Assembly (NCBI GenBank): GCA_024114885.1
Contig: CP099433.1
Location: 62,001 to 126,000 of the forward strand
Source of the DNA: Septoria linicola
Taxonomy: Eukaryota; Ascomycota; Dothideomycetes; Mycosphaerellales; Mycosphaerellaceae
Length of the DNA: 64,000 nucleotides
Reading direction: 5' to 3'
The notes beneath the pieces are model-generated. The model ran no database searches. It was not told the origin of the DNA and worked only from the letters and a program-made list of their open reading frames with translations. Positions 32,766 through 43,589 of the stretch are shown in pieces. Position 1 is the first letter of the stretch. The number at the start of each line of letters is the position of its first letter. The position numbers were made by a program, and so were the translations under genes.

Positions 32766-34064
32766 ATGACATCCGACCAGTTTCGTGTCACACTGAACTC
32801 AACAAGTCCTTTTATCTGGTATGGCTTGTCGCGACCCGATGACTACATCGTCTCCTCCAGCAATGCACCGCCTTCCACTTCCATTACTACTCTCCAGTCC
32901 GCCATCACCACCCCACGCCCTCTAACACGCGCCGGAGCTCTCAGCCGCGTCATTCCCGAGTCTGTTTCGGGCTTCTTCGGCGGAGTGCGCAACAGGCAAA
33001 TGACTGCCACTGCCGCAGGAGGTGCTGCTGCTGCGACGGACCGATCGAGGATCCACCTAGCCTCTGACCAGAAGCGACGAGTCTTTGAAGTGATGATCCA
33101 GAGCGAGCACGGGAAGTGGTGGCAGCAACAGCAACATGGCGGCGAAAGTACCAGTACCAATCATCCGTCTACTCTTCTGGGTAGCGTTCAACGGCGAATT
33201 GGAATTGGCAAGGGCAAGGAAGAAGACGAGGTCAATCGGTTCCTGGCAAGGCTGGTCATGGCCGCGTGGCCTTTGCTGGAGGTGGAGCAAAGCAGTGGTG
33301 GTGGGAATAGCAGTAGCAGTACCGGCTGGAGGCAATCCGAGAACAGGAGGTTGGCGATGGGAATGACCCAGGCCGTCGTGCTGTGGCTGGACACGAGCAA
33401 GGCTCAAGAAGAGTGGTTCGCATTCGTGGATCGCCATAAGATTTCCCGCAGCTCAGCCGTGACGGGGTCTGGTGCGGAACAGCAGCCTTATAGTGAGGGA
33501 GGAAAGGTCGCAAGCAGCAGTGCGCAGCTACAGCCGGAAAAGCCGCGTTCAACCATCGGATATCCCACGTTACCACAACAGCAGGTTGCTGCTCCTTCGC
33601 GATCCAAAACAGTATACCCGTCTCTTCTACCACCAACCTCGACTGAGCCAGCATTCGCAACAACGATACACCAATCCACTTTCACGCTGCCGCCGACAGC
33701 GGGGCCCGTTGGCCAGTCCCTCACACCCTCAGTGCAAGCAGGCCCATCATCGCAGCCAACATCTTCACCTACAATAAACACGAAGCCAACACACTATTTG
33801 AAGAAGCCCACCCTTCCCTCAGCGTCAAAAACGCCTGCTGAAGACGCTGCTCCCCCGTTCCTCTCGTCAAAACTTCCGCATGCTACCAATGCAGAGCGTC
33901 GCTGCTCCAGCACAAGCTCTCAGCCGTCGCCTTCCGGCCTCGCCGCCATCAAGGCACGCATCGCCGCGGACAAGGCAAGCCAGCATTCCAATATTGTGGC
34001 TCGTAGAGAGAAGAGTCACAATGCCGAAGGAACTCCTGCAGGCGAAACTCGGGTCGAAGGCTGA
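32766..34064 (+). CDS. Hypothetical protein, 432 aa, disordered C-terminal half
   Basis: Open frame from ATG in context CACAATGAC (MTSDQFRVTLNSTSPFIWYG). Residues about 95-225 look folded and helical (QKRRVFEVMIQSEHGKWWQQ, VNRFLARLVMAAWPLLEVEQ, TQAVVLWLDTSKAQEEWFAF). The rest is rich in Pro, Ser, Thr and Gln and probably disordered; it ends with a charged helix (AAIKARIAADKASQHSNI). No introns are needed. No known domain. It is convergent with the minus gene at 34380, about 315 bp away. Confidence 0.62.
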   Translation: MTSDQFRVTLNSTSPFIWYGLSRPDDYIVSSSNAPPSTSITTLQSAITTPRPLTRAGALSRVIPESVSGFFGGVRNRQMTATAAGGAAAATDRSRIHLASDQKRRVFEVMIQSEHGKWWQQQQHGGESTSTNHPSTLLGSVQRRIGIGKGKEEDEVNRFLARLVMAAWPLLEVEQSSGGGNSSSSTGWRQSENRRLAMGMTQAVVLWLDTSKAQEEWFAFVDRHKISRSSAVTGSGAEQQPYSEGGKVASSSAQLQPEKPRSTIGYPTLPQQQVAAPSRSKTVYPSLLPPTSTEPAFATTIHQSTFTLPPTAGPVGQSLTPSVQAGPSSQPTSSPTINTKPTHYLKKPTLPSASKTPAEDAAPPFLSSKLPHATNAERRCSSTSSQPSPSGLAAIKARIAADKASQHSNIVARREKSHNAEGTPAGETRVEG

Positions 34065-34279
34065 GTGGAAATCGTGCCGAGGTTGGCGAGGGAATAGATC
34101 GCTGTGTGTTGATGTTCTTCCACAAAGGTGCAAGCAACAACCGAGTGCTGGAGAAAGGGGGTTAAGATGATGCGGATCGGTTCGTTCGGGCTTGTGGAGC
34201 TTCTGGTCCTGCTGTGGGCGTTTGCGATGACCATCGACATAGCATATATAGTCCTCGCTGAGTTGAGCATCCCCATTCG

Positions 34280-34311
<32 letters not shown>

Positions 34312-34379
34312 GGCAATGAGACGACAGAGGAGGCAGACCCAATCGGAGATACGCGTGTAGAATAAACGTGTAATCTCTC
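34065..34379. other. Short convergent intergenic region with (GAT)10
   Basis: The 3' ends of a plus gene (34064) and a minus gene (34380) face each other here. It holds a perfect (GAT)10 run at 34281-34310. No gene supported. Confidence 0.6.
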
Positions 34380-35738
34380 TCACAGATTCCGCGGCACATC
34401 CGACTTGCGCCACCAAAACTGTTCAGCGGGATACCAGTTTCTCCAGTAAAAGTAGACAGGGCACAAGAACTCGGTGGAGCATCTGCTGCTCCCATCGGCC
34501 GTGAGCCAGAAATGGTAGTAATGCTGAGCAACGCTCCTCAACCAGAACCATCTCGCTTCCAGAGCAGAGCCAAATGAGAAAGACGGGCTCGTCGTAGCAG
34601 CAGGAAAGGAGATTGAGGAGTGATATCTCCGCCACTCTTCTTGATACACTTCACTTTGATAATAAGACTTATCGAGTTCCGCGAATCCAGCAGCTTGCTC
34701 CTCAATCTCCGTAAGCCAGGTCTCTATCTCCGCTCCCAAGGCGTGCAACCCAGAGTCCCAGTCGTCCTCCGGAAGAGCTTCGCCGAGGAGAATGAAGTCA
34801 TCCAGCTTGTCGACGAGCATTCGGCCGCGCAGGGCTGCACGCAGCAAAAACGAGTGGCGCGCGGATAGATAGCCGCGCAGACCAGTGATATGAGCGGACC
34901 AGAATCGCGAGATCAAGAGGGCTGTCTGGGAGCGGTGGAGAGTGGTGACATTGAGCGGGTAGCGTGGCGGGCCGTATTCTTGGGCCATGGAGATCAGGAG
35001 CTGAACAGCAGCGTCAATTGCGTGATCGACAACGGCGGCGGCGGCAAATGGACTGTTGACAGCATTGACGCATGATGGATCCGCCTCACGGTCTTCCTCG
35101 GGGGAGATGCCAACGAGCTGAAAGCCGAAATTGAGCGCTGCATGGAGCTGTGCCTTTTGCTCCCGTCGTCGTGCACGTTCAGTGGCGAGGAGGGAGTTGC
35201 CACGAAAGAAGCGGAGGAAGAAGTCGAGGGGCGTATCGAAGACGTGGTGAGATACTCCCAATGCAGTAGTGTTCATCTGTCCCTGGGAAGTAGTAGAAGT
35301 CGCGTTCCTCATCTGCGCCAAGACTCGGATCTTCTTCGCCGACCAGCGCGTGCGCGCAAGCGTGCCATTGTATGATGTGTCCGAATGCAGAGATGCTACA
35401 TCATACGGCACGAACGCATTATTGCTCACCTCGCGCGACAAGCAGTCCGTCTGCGCCGTCAACACATCATAGTCACTCGCAGTCACCAAACTTCTGAGTG
35501 GGCCGCGGGACTCGTCGAGGAACTGCTTGGGCCCGGCGGTGAAGGCATTGTCGGTGAAACGGGACGAGAGGTAGTCGAGGATGGGGCTTTGACCTAGAGA
35601 GGCGGCGGCTCGGCCATCGTATTTTGCGGCAGCAGCAGCAGCAGCAATGGAGGAGCAGGAGGATGCGGCGATGGACTGCAAGACGTGGCGCCCCGCGATG
35701 AAGCTGACCACGATGGCCAGCACGTGGCCCGGGTGCAT
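34380..35738 (-). CDS. Hypothetical secretory-pathway or membrane protein, 452 aa
   Basis: Single frame from an ATG. The first 35 residues (MHPGHVLAIVVSFIAGRHVL, then Ala/Ser-rich) look like a signal peptide or signal anchor, which would place it in the secretory pathway. Several N-x-S/T sites follow (NGTL, NATS, NTTA, NVTT). A weakly hydrophobic helix at about residues 230-255 (AAAAVVDHAIDAAVQLLISM) may pack inside rather than span a membrane. The C-terminal third is rich in Trp/Tyr/Phe (WRRYHSSISF, WFWLRSVAQHYYHFWL). Size and orientation resemble the 458-aa gene at 30587, but I see no convincing sequence match. No family recognised. Confidence 0.62.
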   Translation of the reverse strand: MHPGHVLAIVVSFIAGRHVLQSIAASSCSSIAAAAAAAKYDGRAAASLGQSPILDYLSSRFTDNAFTAGPKQFLDESRGPLRSLVTASDYDVLTAQTDCLSREVSNNAFVPYDVASLHSDTSYNGTLARTRWSAKKIRVLAQMRNATSTTSQGQMNTTALGVSHHVFDTPLDFFLRFFRGNSLLATERARRREQKAQLHAALNFGFQLVGISPEEDREADPSCVNAVNSPFAAAAVVDHAIDAAVQLLISMAQEYGPPRYPLNVTTLHRSQTALLISRFWSAHITGLRGYLSARHSFLLRAALRGRMLVDKLDDFILLGEALPEDDWDSGLHALGAEIETWLTEIEEQAAGFAELDKSYYQSEVYQEEWRRYHSSISFPAATTSPSFSFGSALEARWFWLRSVAQHYYHFWLTADGSSRCSTEFLCPVYFYWRNWYPAEQFWWRKSDVPRNL

Positions 35739-36338
35739 CCGGACAGGCGGAACCCGGAGGATGGAAGGAAGGTTATGCTATGATAAATGACGCTTCACCC
35801 TGCGATGGATGCTGATGTGCCTCGTGTCGTGAACAGTGATGATGAGAGATGGCGGAAGAGAGTTGTGCAGACACAACAGCAGCAATGATCGACAGACAAC
35901 AACGATCAGACATGGAGAGTCAATGTGGAGTGTGCAATACATTCTTTGTTTGTTTCATCTTGCACCCGCTTCAGGCATGGCCGGGAATGACACGTGCATG
36001 CATCTTGGACATGGCATGCATTGTTCGAGTATAGCGTCACGGTTCATGCACTCGTGGGTCCGGCAGCTTCATCATCTCATAGCATGCACACACGTTCTCT
36101 TCAACAAGAGCGATCTCGTCGCTGAGAACGAGCCTCACACGGAAGCACCGACAAGACCCTCTCTGACTTTTCCCAACCCAGAGTACATGTCAACAGCCAC
36201 ACTACATGCGTGCACCTCTTTCTCCGCCTCGCTGAAGAACTACCACTATTGTGGCACAACCAACTAGCAAAAGTCAAGCGACACGCCCAAGCGAGTGCGT
36301 ACGCGTGTCCACTGTTGCCCAGTAGTCAGTCTCGCCTT
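35739..36338. other. Intergenic region
   Basis: Lies between the start of one minus gene (35738) and the stop of the next (36339), so it should carry the promoter of the former. Short frames on plus are not credible. No conserved site recognised. Confidence 0.5.
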
Positions 36339-38069
36339 TCACAAATCGAAGCCACGCCACAGAGCAGAGTTGACGACTGCTTGGTGGCCCGTCTTCTCCT
36401 CCGCATACACCACATTCGAAGTCGGGCTCGCCGTCGGCGAAGCGGAAGATGAGCCAGTCGAAGATGGTCGGCGCCGACGAGATGTGCGAGCACGGTGGAG
36501 CAGACCCACGGTGGAACCAAGCTCTGCAATCTGTGTGGCGAGACGGTTGCAGTCTACGCGCTGTTCGTTCACGGCCACGGTCAAGCGATCAATGTGGGCT
36601 GTCGAAGCTGTGACGTGTTGATTTAGACGCCCTTCCACGGGACGAATGACATCTGCGATATCAGCTGGCAATCCAGCATTGTCCAGATCGCTGACTTGAG
36701 CCAGGCGCTGAGACAGCTCGGCAATGCGATTGCTGTTGTTGGCTTGGTGGATGCTGACCTCGGCCATGTCTGCTTCTAGCTGGTGAAGACGAGCAGTGGC
36801 ATGGGCTGTCTGGTCCAGGTCTCTGAATTCAGCGAGGTCTTGGTTCAACTGAGCGATATTCTGGCTGTGATGCGCTTGGTGGGCCTTGGCTTCGTCCACG
36901 GCTCCTTCCAGCTTGTGGAGGTGAACAGCAGTATCGCCAATTCGTTCGTGATGATCTTCGACTGTGATTGTAAGGTAATTGAAGCGCTCCATGAGTTCAG
37001 CGTTGAATTTCTTCTGCTGCACAATGTGGTCCGAGTATCCTTTTTCGTTGCTCGATTCAGCTTCTTGGGTTGCCAACGAGCGGAGCTCGTGCAATCGGTC
37101 CGCAGCTACGTCACGATCAGTACTACGAGCGACGATGGGTCAATGTGCTTACGCTTCGGCAGTGGTGTACCTATCGGCCAACGTGCGCTGCCAGTCCGAT
37201 CTGCCTTCTGCTGCTCCTTTACAGAGGTCTGGCGCTGTGCAGACGCGAGTGGCGGGTAGTCTTCCACTGTAGGGCTTCCACGCCCCGTAGCTGATGGTGT
37301 GACTGTTTGCTGGGCAGTGCAAGGGTGGTCGTCCTTGGTGATGTCCCTGGGATCGGGGTATTCCAGCTCGACTTGTGCATAGACAGCGATACTGCTACGC
37401 CAAGCCTGCCATTTGGTAGCGCTTGACTTGCCATCGATCCACTTGAGCAATCGATGCTCGATTAGGTCCTGGCGCTCGTCGGCGTTGTATTGCCAGTCTG
37501 CATCCACAGGCCACAGCGTGTCAAAGGCATACTGCTGAATCTCTTCGTTGTCTGCGATCTTCTTGCGTAAGGTGCGGGGATCTTCAATGCAATCCAGATC
37601 GATGGCAAACTTTTCGAGACGATAAGCTTGCCATAGGAACCAGTGGTGGCGCTGGCTCGGTTCCGGGCTCGCTGTGGTTGCGAATGCCAGTGTGTTCTTG
37701 TTGTTGTCGGTGCTTGTGCAGGCGTACCACTGACAAGGATGACATGATTAGTTTGGAGCGCAGAAAAGCGGAAGAAGATCCAGGGATATGTTGCGAGCTT
37801 CTTACCTTTCGACCCGATGCATATGGAAGCACGGATTTGGTCATCTTTGTGGTGCCTGCAGGCGAGAGATGTGAAGGTCAAAGAAAGAAAGGGTGCAAAG
37901 TGGCCAGCTCCAGAGGGACAGGCAAGACTGATCATGTACGCAGCGTTTGTCCACATGGCCCTGCATGTGTCGTTTGCTTGCAGTTGTCCTGCGGATCCAG
38001 CACCGACCCGCAGAAATCACAGCGAGACTGGCGGCCATCATCTGGTCGACAAAGATGCTTGACCATCAT
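36339..38069 (-). CDS. Cys/His-motif and coiled-coil protein, 507 aa, four exons
   Basis: Exons 38069-37940, 37855-37806, 37729-37153 and 37105-36339; introns 84, 76 and 47 nt with acceptors CTGCAG, GTCAG and CGTAG. The sum is 508 codons in frame. The N-terminus carries CDFCGSVLDPQDNC...C, a C-x2-C with further C and H residues that could bind zinc. Exon 3 has HHWFLWQAYRLEKFAIDLD and ADNEEIQQYAFDTLWPVDAD, a folded-looking region. The last 250 residues form a long heptad-rich coiled coil (QLNQDLAEFRDLDQ, RIAELSQRLAQVSDLD). An earlier in-frame ATG at 38123 would add 18 residues. Function unknown. It is divergent from the next gene. Confidence 0.62.
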
Positions 38070-38097
38070 TGGAAGCCCTTTCGTCCTCGTTTTCACG

Positions 38098-39023
38098 ATG
38101 CACGCGTATCCCGATGTGAACAAATGGTATGGCCCCCGTTCGGATGGACGACAACGGTACTCGGCTCATCGACTTAGGTCAGCGCTAACACCGCATGTGC
38201 TGGTCTCAGCTCAGCGCATGATCGCGTGGAGGACAGCGTCGGCCAATGCTCGATTGACGACGGAGAGAGTCATGACAATGATGCAAATACCACATCTCTT
38301 GTGGAAATCGTGCACACGCTTGCTCGGGTCGTCTCCGAGACGTGCCACGCGCAGCAGTACCTGGAAGCCGCGCTGGCCGACGCGCTGAACCAACAAGAGC
38401 GTCAGAACGACCGAGTGCAGCGTCTTGAAAACGACCTCAACCGTGCCCACGCACAAGCGGCGGCCGAGCGGACTCAACTCCGCTACGCGCACGACGATCT
38501 GCAGCAGGCCCTCGCCCAACTTGCCGCGCGACACCAACACGTGCGCACCCTGACGCGACGTCTTGACGACGCGCACTGTCATCTTCTGGCGCGAACTCGT
38601 GAGTGTCAGCAGCAACATGCGCTCCTCCAGATGCGCGACCGCGACCTTGCCGACCTGAGTGAAGTGCGGGAATCTCTGGCGCGAGAGAAGGAGAAGAATG
38701 CGCGGCTCATTAGCGACTTTGGCGCGTACATGAAGCAGCATGTCGCTCTGCAGGGAGTAGTCGATGTGTGCTGGGGACAGATCAAGGCGTTCGAAGAGGA
38801 GCGGGCGGTGACGGAGCTCGAGCGGGGAGAGGGCGAGACGGAGCATGAACATGAACATGGCACGGCAGCAGCGGACTCGACAGACAGCGAGAGCGCGGGA
38901 GAGGAGGCTGGGCAGGAAGGTGAAGATTGGCTCAGGAAGGCAGGCGAGGATATCAGAGCCCAACGAGAGATGCTGCGCAGGCTTCCCATTAGGCGTGGGT
39001 GGTCAAAGGGGAACCGAACATGA
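38098..39023 (+). CDS. Coiled-coil protein, about 280 aa, two exons
   Basis: The main frame (38210-39023) lacks an ATG near its start. A short first exon at 38098-38126 (MHAYPDVNK) joined through an 83-nt intron (GTATGG...GCTAAC...CTCAG, 38127-38209) gives 281 codons in frame. The product is almost one continuous coiled coil (VQRLENDLNRAHAQAAAERT, RHQHVRTLTRRLDDAHCHLL), then an acidic stretch with EHEHEHE and a basic tail. It starts only 28 bp from the opposite ATG at 38069 if that start is used, so one of the two starts may be wrong. Family unknown. Confidence 0.55.
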
Positions 39024-39707
39024 CTTTGTCGGCCATCGCTGATCTGGAGCTTTACACACTTACTTGAGCTCACCTGCAATTGTAGACCTGCAATTCAAGA
39101 ACCTGTAACAGCAATCAGTCAGCGAAGGCAGCAGTCGGGGCAAACGTGTAGAAGACAATCCGATTGCCTCGCAAGTATTGTATTGCCCCTCCTCAGTATA
39201 CCCCGCCATAGACCTCCTTCATGAGACCGTTGTCTTGCTTATGCCAAGCCTCCAGTAATGACAACACTTCTTGTTGACATCTATGCCTCTCGATCTCGCT
39301 CTTGTCTACTCGTTGTCTACTGTTGATCATGTTGAAGCCCTGCTGCAGATGTTGCAGGAAGCGAACTGCGAAGGAAGCTGCCCCGACTCGCGACAAGATG
39401 GACCACCCATCTCACCAACACGCCGCTCCGTCGATACGAGCGACGTACGGGAGAGAGCTGGACAGTACAGTCACGGCTGACCCTACAACTTGAGCTTGAC
39501 AGAAATAACGACTGCTGTCACATCGACCAGCGGATGGCACCGCTTGACGACTCGTGACATCGACAAGGACAACGTGAGCTCCACTATGAGAGCCCGGAGG
39601 ATATTTGGCAAGTCCGATACTGTCAGCATAGGTTCGTCTACATTGGTGGACTGTTGACACTTGATGGCGACTGACAAGCAGGTTCATGCACTACTGGAAC
39701 GCAAAGT

Positions 39708-40013
39708 ATGCAACACCAGGAAAGACGCAAGGCCAACTACACTCCAAACTCGGCAATCATGACACTCGGTCTCCTTGCCACCATCGTCTGGATTCAATGC
39801 GCATTATCACACGCGGGTCACTGGTCAATTGACTACGTCCGCCTCCCGCTCCGACCGGAACGTACGGCAGCATCGTGGTCGCCAGTTGTGGCTTTTCCGC
39901 AGGCTTCATGGGCAGGCAAGCGACACTCTTTCTCCCCGACCATCACTATATCACTACACGCTAGCAAGGAGCAGCTCCACCCTCTACTCTTCACGAGCAC
40001 CTCATCAGTCTGA
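39708..40013 (+). CDS. Candidate small secreted protein
   Basis: The frame has ATGs at 39708 and 39759. From the second one, MTLGLLATIVWIQCALSHAG resembles a signal peptide with a cleavage site near SHA-G, leaving a mature part of about 65 residues without cysteines. After the TGA at 40011-40013 the same frame stays open for another 28 codons (SDGAGRLFVLPNTFGILYDG), so it could be a longer gene broken by a stop. No family recognised. Confidence 0.3.
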   Translation: MQHQERRKANYTPNSAIMTLGLLATIVWIQCALSHAGHWSIDYVRLPLRPERTAASWSPVVAFPQASWAGKRHSFSPTITISLHASKEQLHPLLFTSTSSV

Positions 40014-40317
40014 TCCGACGGCGCGGGTCGTCTGTTCGTGCTTCCGAACACGTTTGGCATACTGTACGATGGCAAATCTGCTTCAGCTGAGGCCTGATGC
40101 AGCGCCAAGCTCGGTCTTGTCGAGCGGTCAGCTGGACGGGCATTGTCTGGCCATCATGATCTAGAAGGTAATGCTGGGCCTTGATCATGCTGGGGTAACC
40201 CCGAGAGCACCCTTGTCCGAACAACCAGCCGGTACCGCTCCACTTCTGGCTGGCCAACCCTGAGAACTGCAGGGAGTCTTCCAATCCGAGGCCCACAGAT
40301 TGCCCGCCCGTCCTCCA

Positions 40318-40560
40318 TCAACCGCAGGGCCCTTTTTGCTGCTCATCCGGTCCTGAGGTCGCGTGGCGATTCATTGGTGAGAGGAGAATCAACTGTGTTT
40401 GGAGCAGGAGAATGATCCCGAGAGCAATTGTCGCATGCAGAAAGATACAAAATCCGACAGTGGCAATTTGAAGACTACCGAGAGCGGGAGTAACATGCCG
40501 TGCAGGGGTATTGCAGATTGATGAGAGCAATCGACAGGCAAGTCGAGCCGCCATGGTCAC
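40318..40560 (-). CDS. Candidate small membrane protein, 80 aa
   Basis: The frame from ATG reads MTMAARLACRLLSSICNTPA, then a hydrophobic stretch (IATVGFCIFLHATIALGIIL) long enough to span a membrane, and a polar tail. There is nothing else to support it. Confidence 0.28.
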   Translation of the reverse strand: MTMAARLACRLLSSICNTPARHVTPALGSLQIATVGFCIFLHATIALGIILLLQTQLILLSPMNRHATSGPDEQQKGPCG

Positions 40561-41357
40561 ACCACATGCATGCCCACGACGATTGACGTAGACGTTGGTC
40601 TGGTGGCATTCTTTACAACCTCATCGTGGCCATCTGACCTATGAACATTTCCCCGTCACTTATGCTTTGAGAGCCTGGCCGACCGACTCGATTCAAATCG
40701 CAAAGACCGAGCACCATCCGTCACTGACGCGCTTCGCGCTCGGCACACATGACAAACGCGGATATGAGCCAGCCAGCAAGCAAGTGAGACACAGCAGAAA
40801 CAAGAGCGAAGCATTGGCTGCGTATGGGGCTTTGGTGAGGGTTCGATGCGGCAAGATTTGCGTGTCGCAATGGGCGATAGAGTGACGAGGGAGTCTTTCG
40901 TCCTGGTATCTGGAACATGGCTGTAGCCAGCACGATGCTGGTGGGAGGACGCAGTGAATTGTGGGATCTGTCTGGTCGACAACCTCTTGTCCTTGCAGCG
41001 CAGAGCCTGGACGTAAGCGTTCTCGCCCACCGCACGCCTGGGCATAGCCAGCTCGGTGGAGAAGAGTACGGCAGCGCGCTCTTCTGCCCACATACACATG
41101 TCTCAGTTCGGGCAATGGGTTCGCAGCACTGGTCAATGGCACCTTGGGGCACTCCAGGAACAGTGGAGATGGCCACGCGCACCCACCTGCCTACACGTCT
41201 ACGCTCTGCACGGTGAGCGGGCCACGAGGCTGGCTGGAGAGTCTCGTAGCATACATCTGTGTGTGTAGGGCCGCCACTTTTGCAAAACAGCTCGCTCTCC
41301 ATTCCTCCGAATTTCGTGATTCCCACCATTACCCCTCGCTTCTCGTCCGCGATCAGA

Positions 41358-42883
41358 ATGTCTGCCATCAGCGATAAGACTTACCAGGACATGCTCACTG
41401 CGCTGGATTGGGCCGAGAAGCAATGCACCGGCTGTAGAGTCAGAGCTGAGAAGGGCAAATTCGCGCGTTGTACCAGATCAGTCAGCGTCAACACCGCAGC
41501 CAAGTTGAGGCCGCTTCTCTCTCAAGTAGCATTGGCCAAAGACGGTGCAGAAGCTGTCAATGCTATGTTGGCTCTGCTCCGAGGAACTCAGTGCAGCCAC
41601 ACGCATGCCTCGCTTGGCTCAAATGCAGAGCAGAACTTACGCTGGTTTTGCACTCAATTCATGCCCACGTGGCTCCAGATTCGAGCATGCCTCGCACCAC
41701 GATCCTGCACCCAGGTAAGAAAATGCACGAGTAGCATCGACAAGTCTTCACTTACTGACGGCATCAGGCTTCAACACCTACCTCTATGGATCAAGATGCC
41801 CCTGTCGCCAGACTGTTGGCGTATTGTAGTCGCCTTCCGCTGCTCACTCCTCCGAGCTCCTCGCCAGATGGAAATACCTCCATGGTCGCGGATCGGCACA
41901 ACACGGCCAGCTCACTGTCCACCAACGACTTTACCGACGTGTCCGGCATCAAGTCCGACTTCTGTCTTGAAGGACCTGCCATTGCCGACTTCGTGGCGGG
42001 CAACGACGGTACTTCCGAAACGTCGACTGGACTAGACACCTCCACTATGGCCGAGCTCACATACGACCTTTCCTCTTCGAGCTTCGATTTCGACTTCGGC
42101 GTCATTGCTCCTCATTATTGGGCAGAAGATACACAGACTCAAACAGGATGTGTTCCATTCGTGCCGGCCGAGTGGGATACATTTGCCTCGGCCGAATTCT
42201 CAGACCAAGCTCCCTTCCCAACGTTTGATGCTCGTCTCATCGATGTGCCTGCCCAAACATCTACGCTCTCGGAACTTTATTCTTCTTCCTTCGAGGAGCA
42301 GACCGAGATGAACTCCATGTTCTCCGTGTCTGAGCCGAGCCTGACCACATCCGGAACGGCAAGTCCAGAGACTGACCTCACCGCCTCGATTATCGCCATG
42401 GACTCCTCCGAGCACCAGAGATGGCCCTTCAATCCCGACAACGATGATACCGGATCAGCGGACGTTGACTTTTCCACTTTCGACTTTGACCAGTTCTTTT
42501 CTGACGTCGACCGACTACCCTGCGCAGCTCCACACGAGCCCGAAGCATCGCCAAACCACACGCTTCAGCCCAATCTCCACCAGAGTCGTCATGAGGAGCT
42601 TCCACGCACCCCAGCTCGGGCTCACAATCCTTCTCAATCTCTGTTGACCCCACCACCAACAACCAACTCAGACTCCGACGACCTTATGCCTGCTTCCCTG
42701 GATGCCAACATCAACGCTCAGAACAGCTTAACCGAGAAGGAGGACAAGAGTCCAGGTCTGCGTTGTTCTGTCAAGCGGGTTCGAGGAGAGGAAACCGATG
42801 GTGGTACACATGACTTCAGTAGTGGAGGAAACCCGCGAAAGCGACACTGCGTGTGGAAAACAGGATACGGACAGAGAGTCTGA
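41358..42883 (+). CDS. Acidic, activator-like protein with N-terminal Cys motif, 490 aa, two exons
   Basis: Exon 1 is 41358-41714, exon 2 is 41768-42883, and the 53-nt intron runs GTAAGA...GGCATCAG in phase 0. The N-terminal 120 residues include CTGCRVRAEKGKFARC (C-x2-C-x11-C) and look helical. The rest is Ser/Thr/Asp-rich and strongly acidic with aromatic-acidic repeats (SSSFDFDFGVIAP, FSTFDFDQFFSDVDRL) resembling transcription activation domains. It ends in a basic patch (NPRKRHCVWKTGYGQRV). I infer a nuclear regulator. The cysteine spacing is not that of a Zn2Cys6 cluster, so I give no family. Confidence 0.65.
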
Positions 42884-42943
42884 GGAAGCCTACTTGGCAA
42901 TGGGAGGAAATGCTTGACGAGGACAAGGAATGATGATGGAGAG

Positions 42944-42985
42944 TGAATGAATGAATGGATGGTTGAATGAATGAATGAATGAATA
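42944..42985. repeat. (GAAT)n microsatellite
   Basis: Imperfect run of GAAT/GGAT units just downstream of the acidic protein gene, within its likely 3' UTR. Confidence 0.85.
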
Positions 42986-43089
42986 ACTAAGCTTCGTTAG
43001 GGACAATGTGACGTGAGAGCTTCCAAGCACAACGAAACCCGCTCTCACGAAGTGGGTGATGGATGGCTGGCTATGAACGTGGGATAACG

Positions 43090-43580
43090 ACTGATAATAA
43101 AGTACGACGTCATTACGAACAAGGAAAACACTAACATAATCAAGGATAAGTATAATCTACGTGCTAAGGAACGGTCTAGATATCTCTCCTATCCGATAGG
43201 CTGAACGTACGTATAACAATTAGGCCTGATATTAAAGCGTGGTCTTTCCCTACTAATCAATTCGTCGTAGAGCATAATACGAGCTGTATTAATATTAATA
43301 TTGACTCTAGCCTCTAGTAGAGCTTTCACGATTAGACATGACCGTAGCGAGCTAGAGTGAAAATATTCGCTCGTTGTAAACCTTTCTTGCCCAAGTCCTA
43401 CACACACAATCAATCCCAAGACTGAACGGATATTGCTACGCTAGAGCGCGGATGAGGTACATTGATAATAGTCGGTGCTATAAGCGTCCTATGCTTTAGA
43501 CTCTATAGTAAGTAATGTCGTAGACTTCTTAGTCTCTAGAGGCTACTATTTATCTCGTCGCGAAGGTCTCTCGCTAACCC
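43090..43580. other. Partly RIP-like stretch
   Basis: CA/TG-poor pieces (for example 43283-43320 and 43490-43580) alternate with normal ones. It may be a remnant of a repeat hit by few rounds of RIP. No gene. Confidence 0.4.
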
Positions 43581-43589
43581 TACTTGCTA

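Larger units (their letters stand above)
39024..41357. other. Region with only weak gene candidates
   Basis: About 2.3 kb between supported genes. Candidates are a minus frame at 39193-39396 with coding-like composition (EVLSLLEAWHKQDNGLMKE) but no clean start, a plus frame with a possible signal peptide (39708-40013) and a small membrane-type frame on minus (40318-40560). A minus stretch at about 40000-40290 also looks partly coding (WSGTGWLFGQGCSRGYPS) but cannot be joined. This may be a decaying gene or a multi-exon gene I could not assemble. Confidence 0.4.
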
